Shown here in pieces: positions 1 through 7,726 of a stretch of 10,286 nt of DNA. Made by a program: the position numbers and the translations under genes. The notes below the pieces were generated by a model. The model was not told where the DNA came from. It made no database searches and worked only from the letters and a program-made list of their open reading frames with translations. Position 1 is the stretch's first letter. Each line of letters begins with the position of its first letter. The DNA lies in the NCBI GenBank assembly GCA_903913355.1, contig CAIWKU010000503.1, forward strand, positions 1-10,286, read 5' to 3'. Source of the stretch: an uncultured Bacteroidota bacterium. GTDB lineage: Bacteria; Bacteroidota; Bacteroidia; Chitinophagales; Chitinophagaceae.

Positions 1-1070
1 AATTGGTAAAAGAGTTTATCAATGAAATTCATGCGATTACCACAAAGCCCTGGACCTTAATGGAAATTTGCGGTGGTCAAACCCATAGTCTGGTAAGGAA
101 TGGGATACTGGAAATGCTTCCAGATAAGATTACAATGGTCCATGGTCCTGGGTGCCCTGTTTGTGTAACCAGTGTAAGTATTATTGACGAAGCTGTTTTT
201 TTATCTGAACAGCCTGATACCATTCTTTGTTCTTTTGGAGATATGCTTCGGGTTCCAGGTAGTAAAAAAAGCCTGCTGGAAGCCAAAGCTGCAGGAGCAG
301 ATATCCGGATTCTTTATTCCCCATTAGAAGCAGTACAAATTGCATTGAATAACCCCGATAAACAAGTTGTATTTTTTGCTGTGGGATTTGAAACAACAGC
401 TCCGGCTAACGCTTTAAGTGTTGTTCAGGCAGATAAGATGGGATTGAAGAATTTCAGCATTCTTGCTTCACATGTATGGGTTCCCCCGGCTATGGAAGCG
501 ATTTTAAGTGATAAGGAAAATAAGATTGATGCGTTTTTAGCTGCCGGTCATGTGTGCACAATCATGGGAATAGGTGAATACTTTCCGGTTGCTGCCAAAT
601 ACCAATGTCCTATCGTTGTTACCGGTTTTGAGCCGGTAGACCTTTTGCAGGGAATACTGATGGCGGTAAGACAATTGGAAAAAGGCGAGTTTACGGTCGA
701 AAACCAATATGCCAGAAATGTAAAGAGGGAAGGTAACCAGATGGCACAGGATACGATTCATGAAGTGTTCGGAATCAGTGATCGAATATGGAGGGGTATT
801 GGGAATATTCCACAAAGCGGGTATGAAGTAAATGACAGGTATAAAAAGTACAATGCACGTGTAAAATTCAATATCGATATCCCTTTCGCTGAAGAAAATA
901 AAGAATGCATTAGCGGGGATATTATGAAAGGGCTTAAAAAGCCAAAACAATGCCCTAATTTCGGAACCAAATGTAGACCCGAACATCCGTTGGGTGCTCC
1001 AATGGTAAGTAGTGAAGGGGCATGCGCGGCTTATTATCAATATGCGAATACTGACACCGTTCTCGCATAA
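1..1070 (+). CDS. hypD: Hydrogenase maturation factor HypD (5' end cut by window edge)
   Basis: HypD is a cytoplasmic [4Fe-4S] protein that, with HypC, carries the Fe(CN)2CO group later placed into the [NiFe]-hydrogenase large subunit. The frame is open to the left edge. Its first complete codon (position 3) is TTG, which aligns inside known HypD proteins, so roughly 12-18 N-terminal residues lie outside the window and this TTG is not the start. Counting from that codon (355 residues visible), the family motifs are intact: CGGQTH with Cys23, GPGCPVC with Cys51 and Cys54, GFETTAP, GFEPVDLLQG, and C-terminal Cys302, Cys317, Cys324 and Cys341, which correspond to the Fe-S cluster region and end in the SSEGACAAYYQY block. 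The protein looks fully functional. The stop is followed after 11 bp by the receptor gene and then hypE, so this is an operon whose earlier members (probably other hyp genes) lie upstream. Identification is near certain from the motifs. Confidence 0.97.
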   Translation, partial: LVKEFINEIHAITTKPWTLMEICGGQTHSLVRNGILEMLPDKITMVHGPGCPVCVTSVSIIDEAVFLSEQPDTILCSFGDMLRVPGSKKSLLEAKAAGADIRILYSPLEAVQIALNNPDKQVVFFAVGFETTAPANALSVVQADKMGLKNFSILASHVWVPPAMEAILSDKENKIDAFLAAGHVCTIMGIGEYFPVAAKYQCPIVVTGFEPVDLLQGILMAVRQLEKGEFTVENQYARNVKREGNQMAQDTIHEVFGISDRIWRGIGNIPQSGYEVNDRYKKYNARVKFNIDIPFAEENKECISGDIMKGLKKPKQCPNFGTKCRPEHPLGAPMVSSEGACAAYYQYANTDTVLA

Positions 1071-1081
1071 TTTTAATGTAA

Positions 1082-3337
1082 ATGATCTGCAAACCGGGTA
1101 ATAAAATAATTTTTTTTAGTTTCCTGCTTTTGATAAGTAGTTCACTACTTGCTCAAAAAGTAATTAAAGGAACGATAGTAGATGCTGCCACTAATAGTCC
1201 ATTAGAAGGAGTTACGATTACATTAATTCCTGGAAATAATTCTACCATAACCAATATCCGGGGAAAGTTTATCTTACATAAAATAAATAATACAGACTCT
1301 CTTCGTATTTCTTCGGTTGGGTTTCAAACCAAAACTATCCCGTTTTCTATGTATAGTGAAGACACTCCGATTGGTTTGCAATTACAAAATATTCTTCTGG
1401 AAAATATAACGGTGAATACAAAAGTAGGCGACGAATATAAAACAATCAGTAAAACAGACATCAAAATGCGGGGCCTGAATAATTCACAGGAAGTATTACG
1501 AATGATTCCTGGATTATTTATTGGTCAGCACCAGGGCGGGGGCAAGGCAGAGCAGATATTTGTTCGGGGCTTTGATTGTGATCATGGAACCGATATCAAT
1601 ATTACAACAGACGGAATGCCCGTAAATATGGTTTCGCATGCACATGGACAGGGATATGCCGATATGCATTTTATTATTCCAGAAACAATTGAAGAAGTTG
1701 ATTTTCAAAAAGGGCCATACAATCCGGCCAAAGGTAATTTTACCACATCAGGGTTTGTAGATGTGAAAACAAAAAACGCCATTCCTTCCAATACAGTTAA
1801 ACTGGAAGGCGGAATGTTTGATACGTATCGGGCGATGGGTATCTTTAATCTCTTAAATGAAAAAGCAAAACAAAAACAGGAATCATGGTACCTGGCTTCT
1901 GAATTTGCTTATTCAAATGGATATTTTGATCATCCACAGGACTTTAAAAGATTCAATTTCTTTACAAAATATAATGCAAAGTTGTCAGCAAATACATTCC
2001 TGATTGTTAGCGCATCCGCATTTAGCAGTAAATGGAATGCTTCTGGGCAAATTCCTTCCAGGGCAGTAGCTGATGGAATGATTGGGTTTTATGGGGCTAT
2101 TGATAGTACAGAGGGTGGGCAAACCGCCCGAAATAACTTCAATGCACAATTGATAACTACCCTGAAAGACGGTTCCTTTTTTAAAAACCAGATTTATTAC
2201 TCAAATTACCAATTTGATTTGCATACCAACTTTACCTTTTTTCTTGTTGACTCAATTAATGGCGACCAGATCAGACAAAGAGAAAGCAGGAATCTTTTCG
2301 GGTATAATGGAAGTTATCACAGAACATCTCATATTGGCACAGTGCAGATCATATCCGAGATGGGTATGGGTATGCGATGGGACTTGATAAAGAATATTGA
2401 ATTATCGCATACAAAAGACAGATATATTTTGCTCAATAGATTGGCATTTGGCAATATTTCTGAATTGAATACATCAGGATACTTGAGTGAGACATTCCAA
2501 TTCTCATCAAGGTTAAGCATGAAGGCGGGTTTACGGTTTGATCAATTCATGAATCAGTATACTGATCATTTAAGAAGTGACAGTGTTTTTAAGGCAGCAA
2601 GCCCTATTCTTAGCCCTAAAATAAATTTTAATTTTCAGCAAAGCGCCAACACACAATTTTATCTGAATCTCGGAAAAGGCTTTCATTCCAATGATACTCG
2701 TGTATGTGTCACAGAAAACGGGCATAAAGTTTTGCCAGCTGCTTATTCGGCAGATGTAGGAACCATTTATAAGCCTTCCAAAAATCTTTTGATACATGCA
2801 GCTGTTTGGTATTTGTACCTGGATCAGGAATTTGTTTATAATGGAGATGATGGTACTCCCCAGCCGGCGGGGAAGACACAGAGAACCGGAATTGATTTTT
2901 CAGGGCGGTATGAGCCGTTTTCTTCGATATACATTGATTTGGATATTAATTATGCACATGGAAGATTTATTGATGAAATAAAAGGGCAGGATTTTATTCC
3001 TTTAGCACCAGTATGGAGCAGCACGGGGGGCATTACTTATAAAAATAAAATTGGAGTGAATGGAAGCCTGCGATACAGGTGGTTAGGAAACAGGCCAGCA
3101 AATGAAAACTATTCTTTATCAGCCGCCGGATATTTTGTGAACGATTTTGTTTTGAATTATACCCAAAAGAAATACGAGATAGGGCTAACCGTAAATAATA
3201 TTTTTAACGTAAAATGGAAAGAAACACAATTTGAAACGCTTAGCCGTTTAAAGAATGAAGCTACACCTGTAGATGAAATCAATTTTACTCCGGGAACGAA
3301 ACTGGCTGCTAAACTTAGCCTTTGCGTTTTCTTTTAA
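1082..3337 (+). CDS. TonB-dependent outer-membrane receptor inside the hyp operon, candidate nickel/metal importer
   Basis: This is a 751-residue outer-membrane receptor. Residues 1-24 form a signal peptide (basic start, hydrophobic core, cleavage after LLA) with no lipobox. Residues about 27-110 form a carboxypeptidase-regulatory-like beta-sandwich (GTIVDAATNSPLEGVTI) typical of Bacteroidota receptors. Residues about 118-230 form the TonB plug (RMIPGLFI, FVRGFD, GPYNPAKGNF). The rest is the barrel, ending in NNIFNVKWKE, an INFTPG motif and a terminal Phe-Phe suited to BAM insertion. The plug has an unusual His/Cys cluster: Cys166, His168, His186, His188 and His196 in FDCDHGTD and SHAHGQGYADMHF. 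The gene lies 11 bp after hypD and 10 bp before hypE on the same strand, so it should be co-transcribed with them. Inferred role: import of nickel or a nickel chelate for hydrogenase, energised by TonB-ExbBD encoded elsewhere. Receptor identity is certain; the substrate is not shown by the sequence. Iron, cobalt or another metal chelate is possible. Confidence 0.95.
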   Translation: MICKPGNKIIFFSFLLLISSSLLAQKVIKGTIVDAATNSPLEGVTITLIPGNNSTITNIRGKFILHKINNTDSLRISSVGFQTKTIPFSMYSEDTPIGLQLQNILLENITVNTKVGDEYKTISKTDIKMRGLNNSQEVLRMIPGLFIGQHQGGGKAEQIFVRGFDCDHGTDINITTDGMPVNMVSHAHGQGYADMHFIIPETIEEVDFQKGPYNPAKGNFTTSGFVDVKTKNAIPSNTVKLEGGMFDTYRAMGIFNLLNEKAKQKQESWYLASEFAYSNGYFDHPQDFKRFNFFTKYNAKLSANTFLIVSASAFSSKWNASGQIPSRAVADGMIGFYGAIDSTEGGQTARNNFNAQLITTLKDGSFFKNQIYYSNYQFDLHTNFTFFLVDSINGDQIRQRESRNLFGYNGSYHRTSHIGTVQIISEMGMGMRWDLIKNIELSHTKDRYILLNRLAFGNISELNTSGYLSETFQFSSRLSMKAGLRFDQFMNQYTDHLRSDSVFKAASPILSPKINFNFQQSANTQFYLNLGKGFHSNDTRVCVTENGHKVLPAAYSADVGTIYKPSKNLLIHAAVWYLYLDQEFVYNGDDGTPQPAGKTQRTGIDFSGRYEPFSSIYIDLDINYAHGRFIDEIKGQDFIPLAPVWSSTGGITYKNKIGVNGSLRYRWLGNRPANENYSLSAAGYFVNDFVLNYTQKKYEIGLTVNNIFNVKWKETQFETLSRLKNEATPVDEINFTPGTKLAAKLSLCVFF

Positions 3338-3347
3338 ATAATTAAAT

Positions 3348-4403
3348 ATGAGCCAAAAAATAAAGATGCAATTACAATGCCCGATGCCCAAATTTGATTT
3401 TGATATCATTACACTTGGGCATGGCAGTGGCGGATTATTAACCCATCGGCTTTTGCAAAGCGGTGTTTTTGATATTTTCAAGAATGATTTACTTGATCAA
3501 CAACATGATGGAGCCATTTTTGAAATGAATGGTAAATTAGCTTTCAGTACAGATAGCTATGTAATTTCACCCATATTTTTTCCCGGTGGAAATATTGGCG
3601 ACCTCGCAGTGAATGGAACCGTAAATGACCTGGCCATGTGCGGAGCCGAGGCAAAATATTTATCATTGGGTTTTATTATTGAAGAAGGGTTTTCGATGGA
3701 AGAGTTCTGGCAAGTACTTACCAGTATACAGGCAGCCGCAAAAGAAGCCAATGTTCAGATTGTGACCGGCGATACAAAAGTGGTAGAAAAGGGTAAAGGA
3801 GATAAAATATATATCAATACATCTGGTATTGGTCAGATACATCCCAAAGCAGATATCAATCATGCTAATATTGAAGTAGGTGATGTAATTATTGTAAGTG
3901 GTAATATTGCTACCCATGGCATAGCCATCATGAGTCTTCGGAAAGGACTGGAATTTGAAACAGATATCGCGAGTGACACCACACAGTTAAAAGACACAGT
4001 ACTTTCTTTGGTGGAAACATTTGGAAATGGGATTCGCTTTTTGCGAGATCCAACCCGTGGCGGGGTAGCATCTGTATTGAATGAGATAGCAGAGCTTACA
4101 CAGAAAGGATTTTACCTTGATCAAAAATCTTTGCCAATCGATGAACAGGTTGACGGAGCCTGTGAAATGCTGGGATTAGATCCTATTTATGTTGCGAATG
4201 AGGGGTTGTTTATGGCTGTAGTTAAAAAGGAAATCGCTGAATCTTTTCTGGCAGCACTAAAAAATGATCCCAAAGGCTCGAATGCGGCAATAATTGGAAC
4301 AGTAACTGCCGAAAATCCGGGTAAAGTAATTATGAATAGTTTGATAGGTGGTAAGCGAATGGTCAATTATTTAACGGGGGAACAATTGCCAAGAATTTGT
4401 TAA
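3348..4403 (+). CDS. hypE: Hydrogenase maturation factor HypE (carbamoyl dehydratase)
   Basis: HypE is a cytoplasmic enzyme of the PurM/SelD-like superfamily. Using ATP, it dehydrates a carbamoyl group placed by HypF on its C-terminal cysteine to a thiocyanate, the source of the cyanide ligands of [NiFe] hydrogenase. The 351-residue protein has all the hallmarks: GHGSGG (24-29), FSTDSYVISP (66-75), PGGNIG (79-84), the NGTVNDLAMCGA block (89-100), GDTKVVEKG (141-149), RDPTRGGV (233-240) and the diagnostic C-terminal PRIC with Cys351 as last residue. The start chosen follows an A/T-rich stretch 10 bp after the receptor stop; Met7 or Met13 would give slightly shorter proteins that keep all motifs. 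It is the last gene of the operon, and a strong hairpin follows 11 bp after the stop. Nothing suggests loss of function. Confidence 0.98.
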   Translation: MSQKIKMQLQCPMPKFDFDIITLGHGSGGLLTHRLLQSGVFDIFKNDLLDQQHDGAIFEMNGKLAFSTDSYVISPIFFPGGNIGDLAVNGTVNDLAMCGAEAKYLSLGFIIEEGFSMEEFWQVLTSIQAAAKEANVQIVTGDTKVVEKGKGDKIYINTSGIGQIHPKADINHANIEVGDVIIVSGNIATHGIAIMSLRKGLEFETDIASDTTQLKDTVLSLVETFGNGIRFLRDPTRGGVASVLNEIAELTQKGFYLDQKSLPIDEQVDGACEMLGLDPIYVANEGLFMAVVKKEIAESFLAALKNDPKGSNAAIIGTVTAENPGKVIMNSLIGGKRMVNYLTGEQLPRIC

Positions 4404-4414
4404 GCAAATTATTC

Positions 4415-4461
4415 TTAAATAACAAAGGCCCTAACCATAGTTTAGGGCCTTTGTTATTTAA
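4415..4461. terminator. Bidirectional intrinsic terminator between hypE and the amidase gene
   Basis: Positions 4415-4434 and 4442-4461 form a perfect 20-bp inverted repeat around a 7-nt loop (ccatagt). The inner part is GC-rich (GGCCCTAA/TTAGGGCC). The outer arms are A-rich on one side and T-rich on the other, so transcripts from either strand end the hairpin in U-rich sequence. It starts 11 bp after the hypE stop and lies 11 bp beyond the stop of the convergent amidase gene, as expected of a shared terminator. Confidence 0.9.
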
Positions 4462-4472
4462 TGTATTATTTA

Positions 4473-6116
4473 TTATTTAGTAAATAATTCCGGGTGCTTT
4501 AAATGATACCCGGTTTTCTCCTGATACGCTTTAGTAAATGCAAGCAAAGTGGCTTCACCAAAATGCTTACCTATAAAACTAATACTGGCAGGCATGCCAT
4601 TTTCTAAAAAACCATTGGGTAAAGTAATAGATGGGTTACCGGTAAGGTTGGTAATCGCTAATTGATCACCTGTTTCTGGAGGTGCGATAATGATATCAAA
4701 GCTATCTATAAAAGGGCTCATCCTTTCCATGATCTGGTAACGCAAGCGACAGGCATTGATATATTCTACAGCCGGAACAAAACGGGAAGTTCTGAATGTA
4801 TTCGGCCAGCGATCCTTATTCTGTTGCACCATTTCGTCATCCTTATTAGCACGTGTTAAAGGATCAAAAGCTGCAGCTGATTCTACACCAATAATCAAAG
4901 AAAGAATCTCATCACCATGCAAACTATCCGGAAAACTAATGGGAGTAAGTTTTGCTCCCATTTTACGTAAGGTTCTGAGTGTTTCTTTTTCTGTACTGTT
5001 TTCGGGCAGACTATCTATGTAATTCCTGATATAGGCAATCCTGAGTTTGCTGATCGTATTGATGTTGGTATAATTAAAAGCAAAATCAATAGAAGACCTG
5101 TCTGTTTTATCAGCACCATGGATATACTTAAAAACGATAGCGGCATCTTCTGCAGAGCGACAAATAGGTCCAATTTTATCTGAAGTCCATGCCAGAGCCA
5201 TTGCTCCTGTTTTGGCGATACTGCCATAGGTAGGACGTAACCCAGTTGTTCCGCAACGCATGGAAGGATCTACAATGGATCCATAGGTTTCTGTTCCAAT
5301 TGCAAAAGCCACTAATCCAGCCGCTGTTGCTGAAGCGGAGCCTGCTGAAGATCCCCCAGATCCCTTACTGGTATCCCAGGGATTTCTGGTTAACCCGCCA
5401 AACCAAATATCATCCATGGCCAGTTCACCAAGCGATAATTTGGCAACCAGAACTGCGCCGGCTTTTTCGAGTTGGGCAGCTACAAAAGCAGTTTGATGAA
5501 TTACCTGATTCCTATAAGGAGGGGTACCCCAGGTAGTATGCGTGCCTTCCACAGCAAATAAATCTTTGATACCATAAGGAATACCATGCAATGGTCCCCT
5601 GTAAATACCTCTGGCCAATTCTGCATCGGCTTTTCTTGCCTGCTTCAATGCAATTTCTTCTGTAAGTTCTATCACGCAATGAAGAACAGGGGCATATTTT
5701 TTAAGCCTTGCAAGATAGAATCGGGTAAGCTCCTCCGATGAAATTTTCTTATTTTTAATCAGTGATGCCAATTCTGTAATACTATAAAATGCAAGCTGTT
5801 CTTTTTCTTTTGGAATTGAAATGTTTGTTGGCGTGTTGAATAGAACGGGTTTCTGATATTTGGGAACCTGCATATCTGGCAACACAGGGTTATACCAGAG
5901 AGGAAAAGCAACCGAATTGGTAAGTTCTTTGTTATGAATATAGGTATAGGTATTTATTTTTCCTGCTAAGATGCTGAGCATAGAGTCACTTTTCGCATCA
6001 GAAAATGAAAGAGCAAACATTTTCTCTGCAGATTGTATTTGGGCTTTACTAACTGTTTCCTGGGCAAAGAGGTTACCTATATACAATATAGTAAGCAGAC
6101 TTAATAAATGGCGCAT
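4473..6116 (-). CDS. Secreted amidase-signature family enzyme
   Basis: This is a 547-residue serine hydrolase of the amidase-signature family, which cleaves C-N amide bonds. The chosen ATG at 6116 begins with a clear signal peptide (MRHLLSLLTILYIGNLFA, then Q), so the enzyme is exported to the periplasm or beyond. A longer reading to 6185 would hide this signal and overlap the cytochrome gene, so I reject it. About 110 residues of poorly conserved sequence precede the catalytic domain. The Ser-cisSer-Lys triad is present: Lys184 in GIPYGIKDL, Ser256 in SGGSSAGS and Ser280 in TETYGSIVDPS, with the usual 24-residue spacing between the serines. The C-terminal NLTGNPSITLPNGF block is also typical. 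The nucleophile motif reads GSIVDPSMRCG rather than the more common GSIRxP, pointing to a subgroup unlike GatA. The substrate is unknown; fatty amides, peptide amides and aryl amides are all possible. It starts 49 bp after the cytochrome b gene and may share its transcript. Confidence 0.9.
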   Translation of the reverse strand: MRHLLSLLTILYIGNLFAQETVSKAQIQSAEKMFALSFSDAKSDSMLSILAGKINTYTYIHNKELTNSVAFPLWYNPVLPDMQVPKYQKPVLFNTPTNISIPKEKEQLAFYSITELASLIKNKKISSEELTRFYLARLKKYAPVLHCVIELTEEIALKQARKADAELARGIYRGPLHGIPYGIKDLFAVEGTHTTWGTPPYRNQVIHQTAFVAAQLEKAGAVLVAKLSLGELAMDDIWFGGLTRNPWDTSKGSGGSSAGSASATAAGLVAFAIGTETYGSIVDPSMRCGTTGLRPTYGSIAKTGAMALAWTSDKIGPICRSAEDAAIVFKYIHGADKTDRSSIDFAFNYTNINTISKLRIAYIRNYIDSLPENSTEKETLRTLRKMGAKLTPISFPDSLHGDEILSLIIGVESAAAFDPLTRANKDDEMVQQNKDRWPNTFRTSRFVPAVEYINACRLRYQIMERMSPFIDSFDIIIAPPETGDQLAITNLTGNPSITLPNGFLENGMPASISFIGKHFGEATLLAFTKAYQEKTGYHLKHPELFTK

Positions 6117-6165
6117 AGATTTTTTTATCAAAACAATAGAAATGGGAAATAGTTTGCCGTTGCTT

Positions 6166-6813
6166 TCAAACGCTAGACTTGCCATTAATCATTCGGGAAA
6201 CGATACCCCCATAGGAGCCGATATCAGCCCTGATTACTCCTATAATATGGAGTATAGCATAGGAATACAATCCATACTGTACATAGCTGTGTATATTTTT
6301 AGAGAGTTTATGTATAGGGTCTAGCCAGGTAATATCTTCAAATGCAAGAACCAATCCGGTTAAAGCCATGAGAAGAAACAAGAAATAGAAAATAATATAT
6401 CCGTATTGTACAAAAAGATTATGTTTTTGCTCAGGGCCTTTTACAGGGAAAGAAGCAGCGAAACGTATTCTTGTCAGTAATTTCTTTTCTTTCGACAGAG
6501 AGATTTCAGCAATTATCCTCCATAATAATAAAAAGCAAAGCGCATAACCAAGATATTTATGAAGCATCCATAATTTATCACTGAATTCGTGAGCTACTTT
6601 TCTGGCCTGGTCAGGTGTAACAGAACCTCCTTTTGATTGTACCTGTTCCTGCACCATACTGATATTATTCTTTGTTTTAAAGAGAGTAGAGCCAAAAATG
6701 ACTGTAGTAATGGATGCTGTAAAAAACAAAAAAGTAAACCAGTGCCATAAACGGATGGACAGTGGTTTGGGTTCTTTAAAAAATGGGGTGCTTGGATTGG
6801 CGGGGATTGACAT
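6166..6813 (-). CDS. Cytochrome b561 / Ni-hydrogenase cytochrome-b-type membrane protein
   Basis: This is a 215-residue integral inner-membrane protein with four predicted helices: about residues 22-42, 84-104, 133-157 and 177-196. Likely haem-b ligands sit where the bacterial cytochrome b561 family puts them: His24 in RLWHW at helix 1, His85 in MLHKYLGY at helix 2, and His175 and His189 fourteen residues apart around helix 4, matching the spacing in E. coli b561. Such proteins pass electrons between quinones and a partner; the same fold serves as the membrane anchor of uptake [NiFe] hydrogenases. A hydrophilic loop of about 40 residues between helices 1 and 2 (KTKNNISMV to KVAHEFSDK) is longer than in E. 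coli b561 and may contact a partner. Hydrogenase maturation genes lie about 2 kb away on the other strand, which makes a hydrogenase link possible but unproven. The amidase gene follows after 49 bp. Confidence 0.85.
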   Translation of the reverse strand: MSIPANPSTPFFKEPKPLSIRLWHWFTFLFFTASITTVIFGSTLFKTKNNISMVQEQVQSKGGSVTPDQARKVAHEFSDKLWMLHKYLGYALCFLLLWRIIAEISLSKEKKLLTRIRFAASFPVKGPEQKHNLFVQYGYIIFYFLFLLMALTGLVLAFEDITWLDPIHKLSKNIHSYVQYGLYSYAILHIIGVIRADIGSYGGIVSRMINGKSSV

Positions 6814-6882
6814 AATTGTAATTTATGTTCTCAAGATAAGGGTTTATTATTATTTCTGAATCTGACAAAGACACCTGGAAAT

Positions 6883-6918
6883 AGAAAGCTGCTTCAGTTT
6901 TATATGAAGCAGCTTTCT
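6883..6918 (-). terminator. Hairpin terminator after the outer-membrane barrel gene
   Basis: A perfect 14-bp inverted repeat (agaaagctgcttca at 6883-6896 and its complement at 6905-6918) surrounds an 8-nt loop. It starts 7 bp past the stop of the barrel gene and lies upstream of the cytochrome gene on the same strand. On the minus strand the stem runs into a short T-rich stretch (TCTATTT), so it is probably a Rho-independent terminator, though the T-tract is modest. It argues that the cytochrome gene has its own promoter in 6814-6882. Confidence 0.75.
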
Positions 6919-6925
6919 GTTACAT

Positions 6926-7726
6926 TTAGAACTTTCTACCCCCAAAATTGAACCCAATCTTAAATAAAAATCCATTTACCATTACCGATTTCCCTGTATA
7001 AATACTGCTTAAGCCATGCTGGTATGAAATATCCAGGTTAAAATTGGCCTGGTAAAAGCAGAAACCACCCAGTAAACCCAGATAACTATTTGTGAGATTG
7101 GTATTATTAATAACTGCTTCCGTTCCATTTACATTGTGGAAGCCTTTAGCCAGATAACAGATTTGCGGCCCCCCATAAATAAAAATAGCATTTGAATAAG
7201 GAATTCCTCCCTGCGTATACCCTCCGGGAGTGGTGGTGGTATTGGCGATAATATGATCTCCATATGAATGCTCATATACTGATACCTGTGTATTGGATGT
7301 GCCGGGTACATAATGAGAGGTAGTTACCTTGTTTTTGAAGGAAAGACAATATTCAAATAAAACCGGCACATTGATATAATTCATTGTAAGGGATTCATAG
7401 TTGTTTGCTGACTGCCCGTTATTGGCAGTAAAATAATCCCATACCAATTTTGTTTTAATTCCGACTCCCGGGCCTATATGATTCGCTTGTTCTGTTTTGT
7501 GAAGCCATTCAAAATAAATATCACCCGAATAAGCAACCTGAGTAGTCAGCGTTTGCGTTATTAATGGATTCGTGCCAGGTTGTAAAGGGCTAACTCCGGT
7601 ACCCCCAAACCATCCACCGGCATCCAGCCCGGAATTGAAACTCCAGTTTTTTCCGGTAATTGATTGTGCGTTTGTACTACTTACAGTGAGTACACAAAAG
7701 ATAATGGCAAAGCAGAAAACTTTCAT
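6926..7726 (-). CDS. Small outer-membrane beta-barrel protein (PorT-like), function unknown
   Basis: This is a 266-residue predicted outer-membrane protein. The ATG at 7726 gives an ordinary signal peptide (MKVFCFAIIFCVLTVSSTNA, then Q). The frame stays open to a TTG at 7735, which is a worse start. The mature part alternates polar and aromatic residues in short amphipathic strands, with glycine-rich turns and the stretch NYINVPVLFEY, which resembles the conserved strand of Bacteroidota PorT/OMP_b-brl barrels. It ends in strand-like FLFKIGFNFGGRKF with a terminal Phe. Long Thr/Asn/Gly/Tyr-rich loops (around residues 130-185) would face outside. No catalytic motif is visible. Such proteins are common in Bacteroidota, and most have no known role. 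A hairpin follows the gene and a 446-bp gene-free region precedes it, so it is probably transcribed alone. Confidence 0.75.
   Translation of the reverse strand: MKVFCFAIIFCVLTVSSTNAQSITGKNWSFNSGLDAGGWFGGTGVSPLQPGTNPLITQTLTTQVAYSGDIYFEWLHKTEQANHIGPGVGIKTKLVWDYFTANNGQSANNYESLTMNYINVPVLFEYCLSFKNKVTTSHYVPGTSNTQVSVYEHSYGDHIIANTTTTPGGYTQGGIPYSNAIFIYGGPQICYLAKGFHNVNGTEAVINNTNLTNSYLGLLGGFCFYQANFNLDISYQHGLSSIYTGKSVMVNGFLFKIGFNFGGRKF

Noticed and set aside
537..1040. 167-residue open frame on the minus strand inside hypD
   Set aside because: It lies entirely opposite a well-conserved hypD frame, has no recognisable domain and no start context; it is a shadow of the hypD codons.
6117..6185. N-terminal extension of the amidase to an upstream start at 6185
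   Set aside because: It would place 23 polar residues before a clear signal peptide and overlap the end of the cytochrome gene; the ATG at 6116 explains the sequence better.
5971..6324. 117-residue open frame on the plus strand across the amidase/cytochrome junction
   Set aside because: It runs antisense to the signal peptide of one real gene and the last helix of another; its hydrophobic parts are by-products of those.
6866..6873. Minus-strand TGTCTTTG as promoter -7 element of the cytochrome gene
   Set aside because: One mismatch to TAnnTTTG and no TTTG at the proper upstream distance; too weak to list as a feature.
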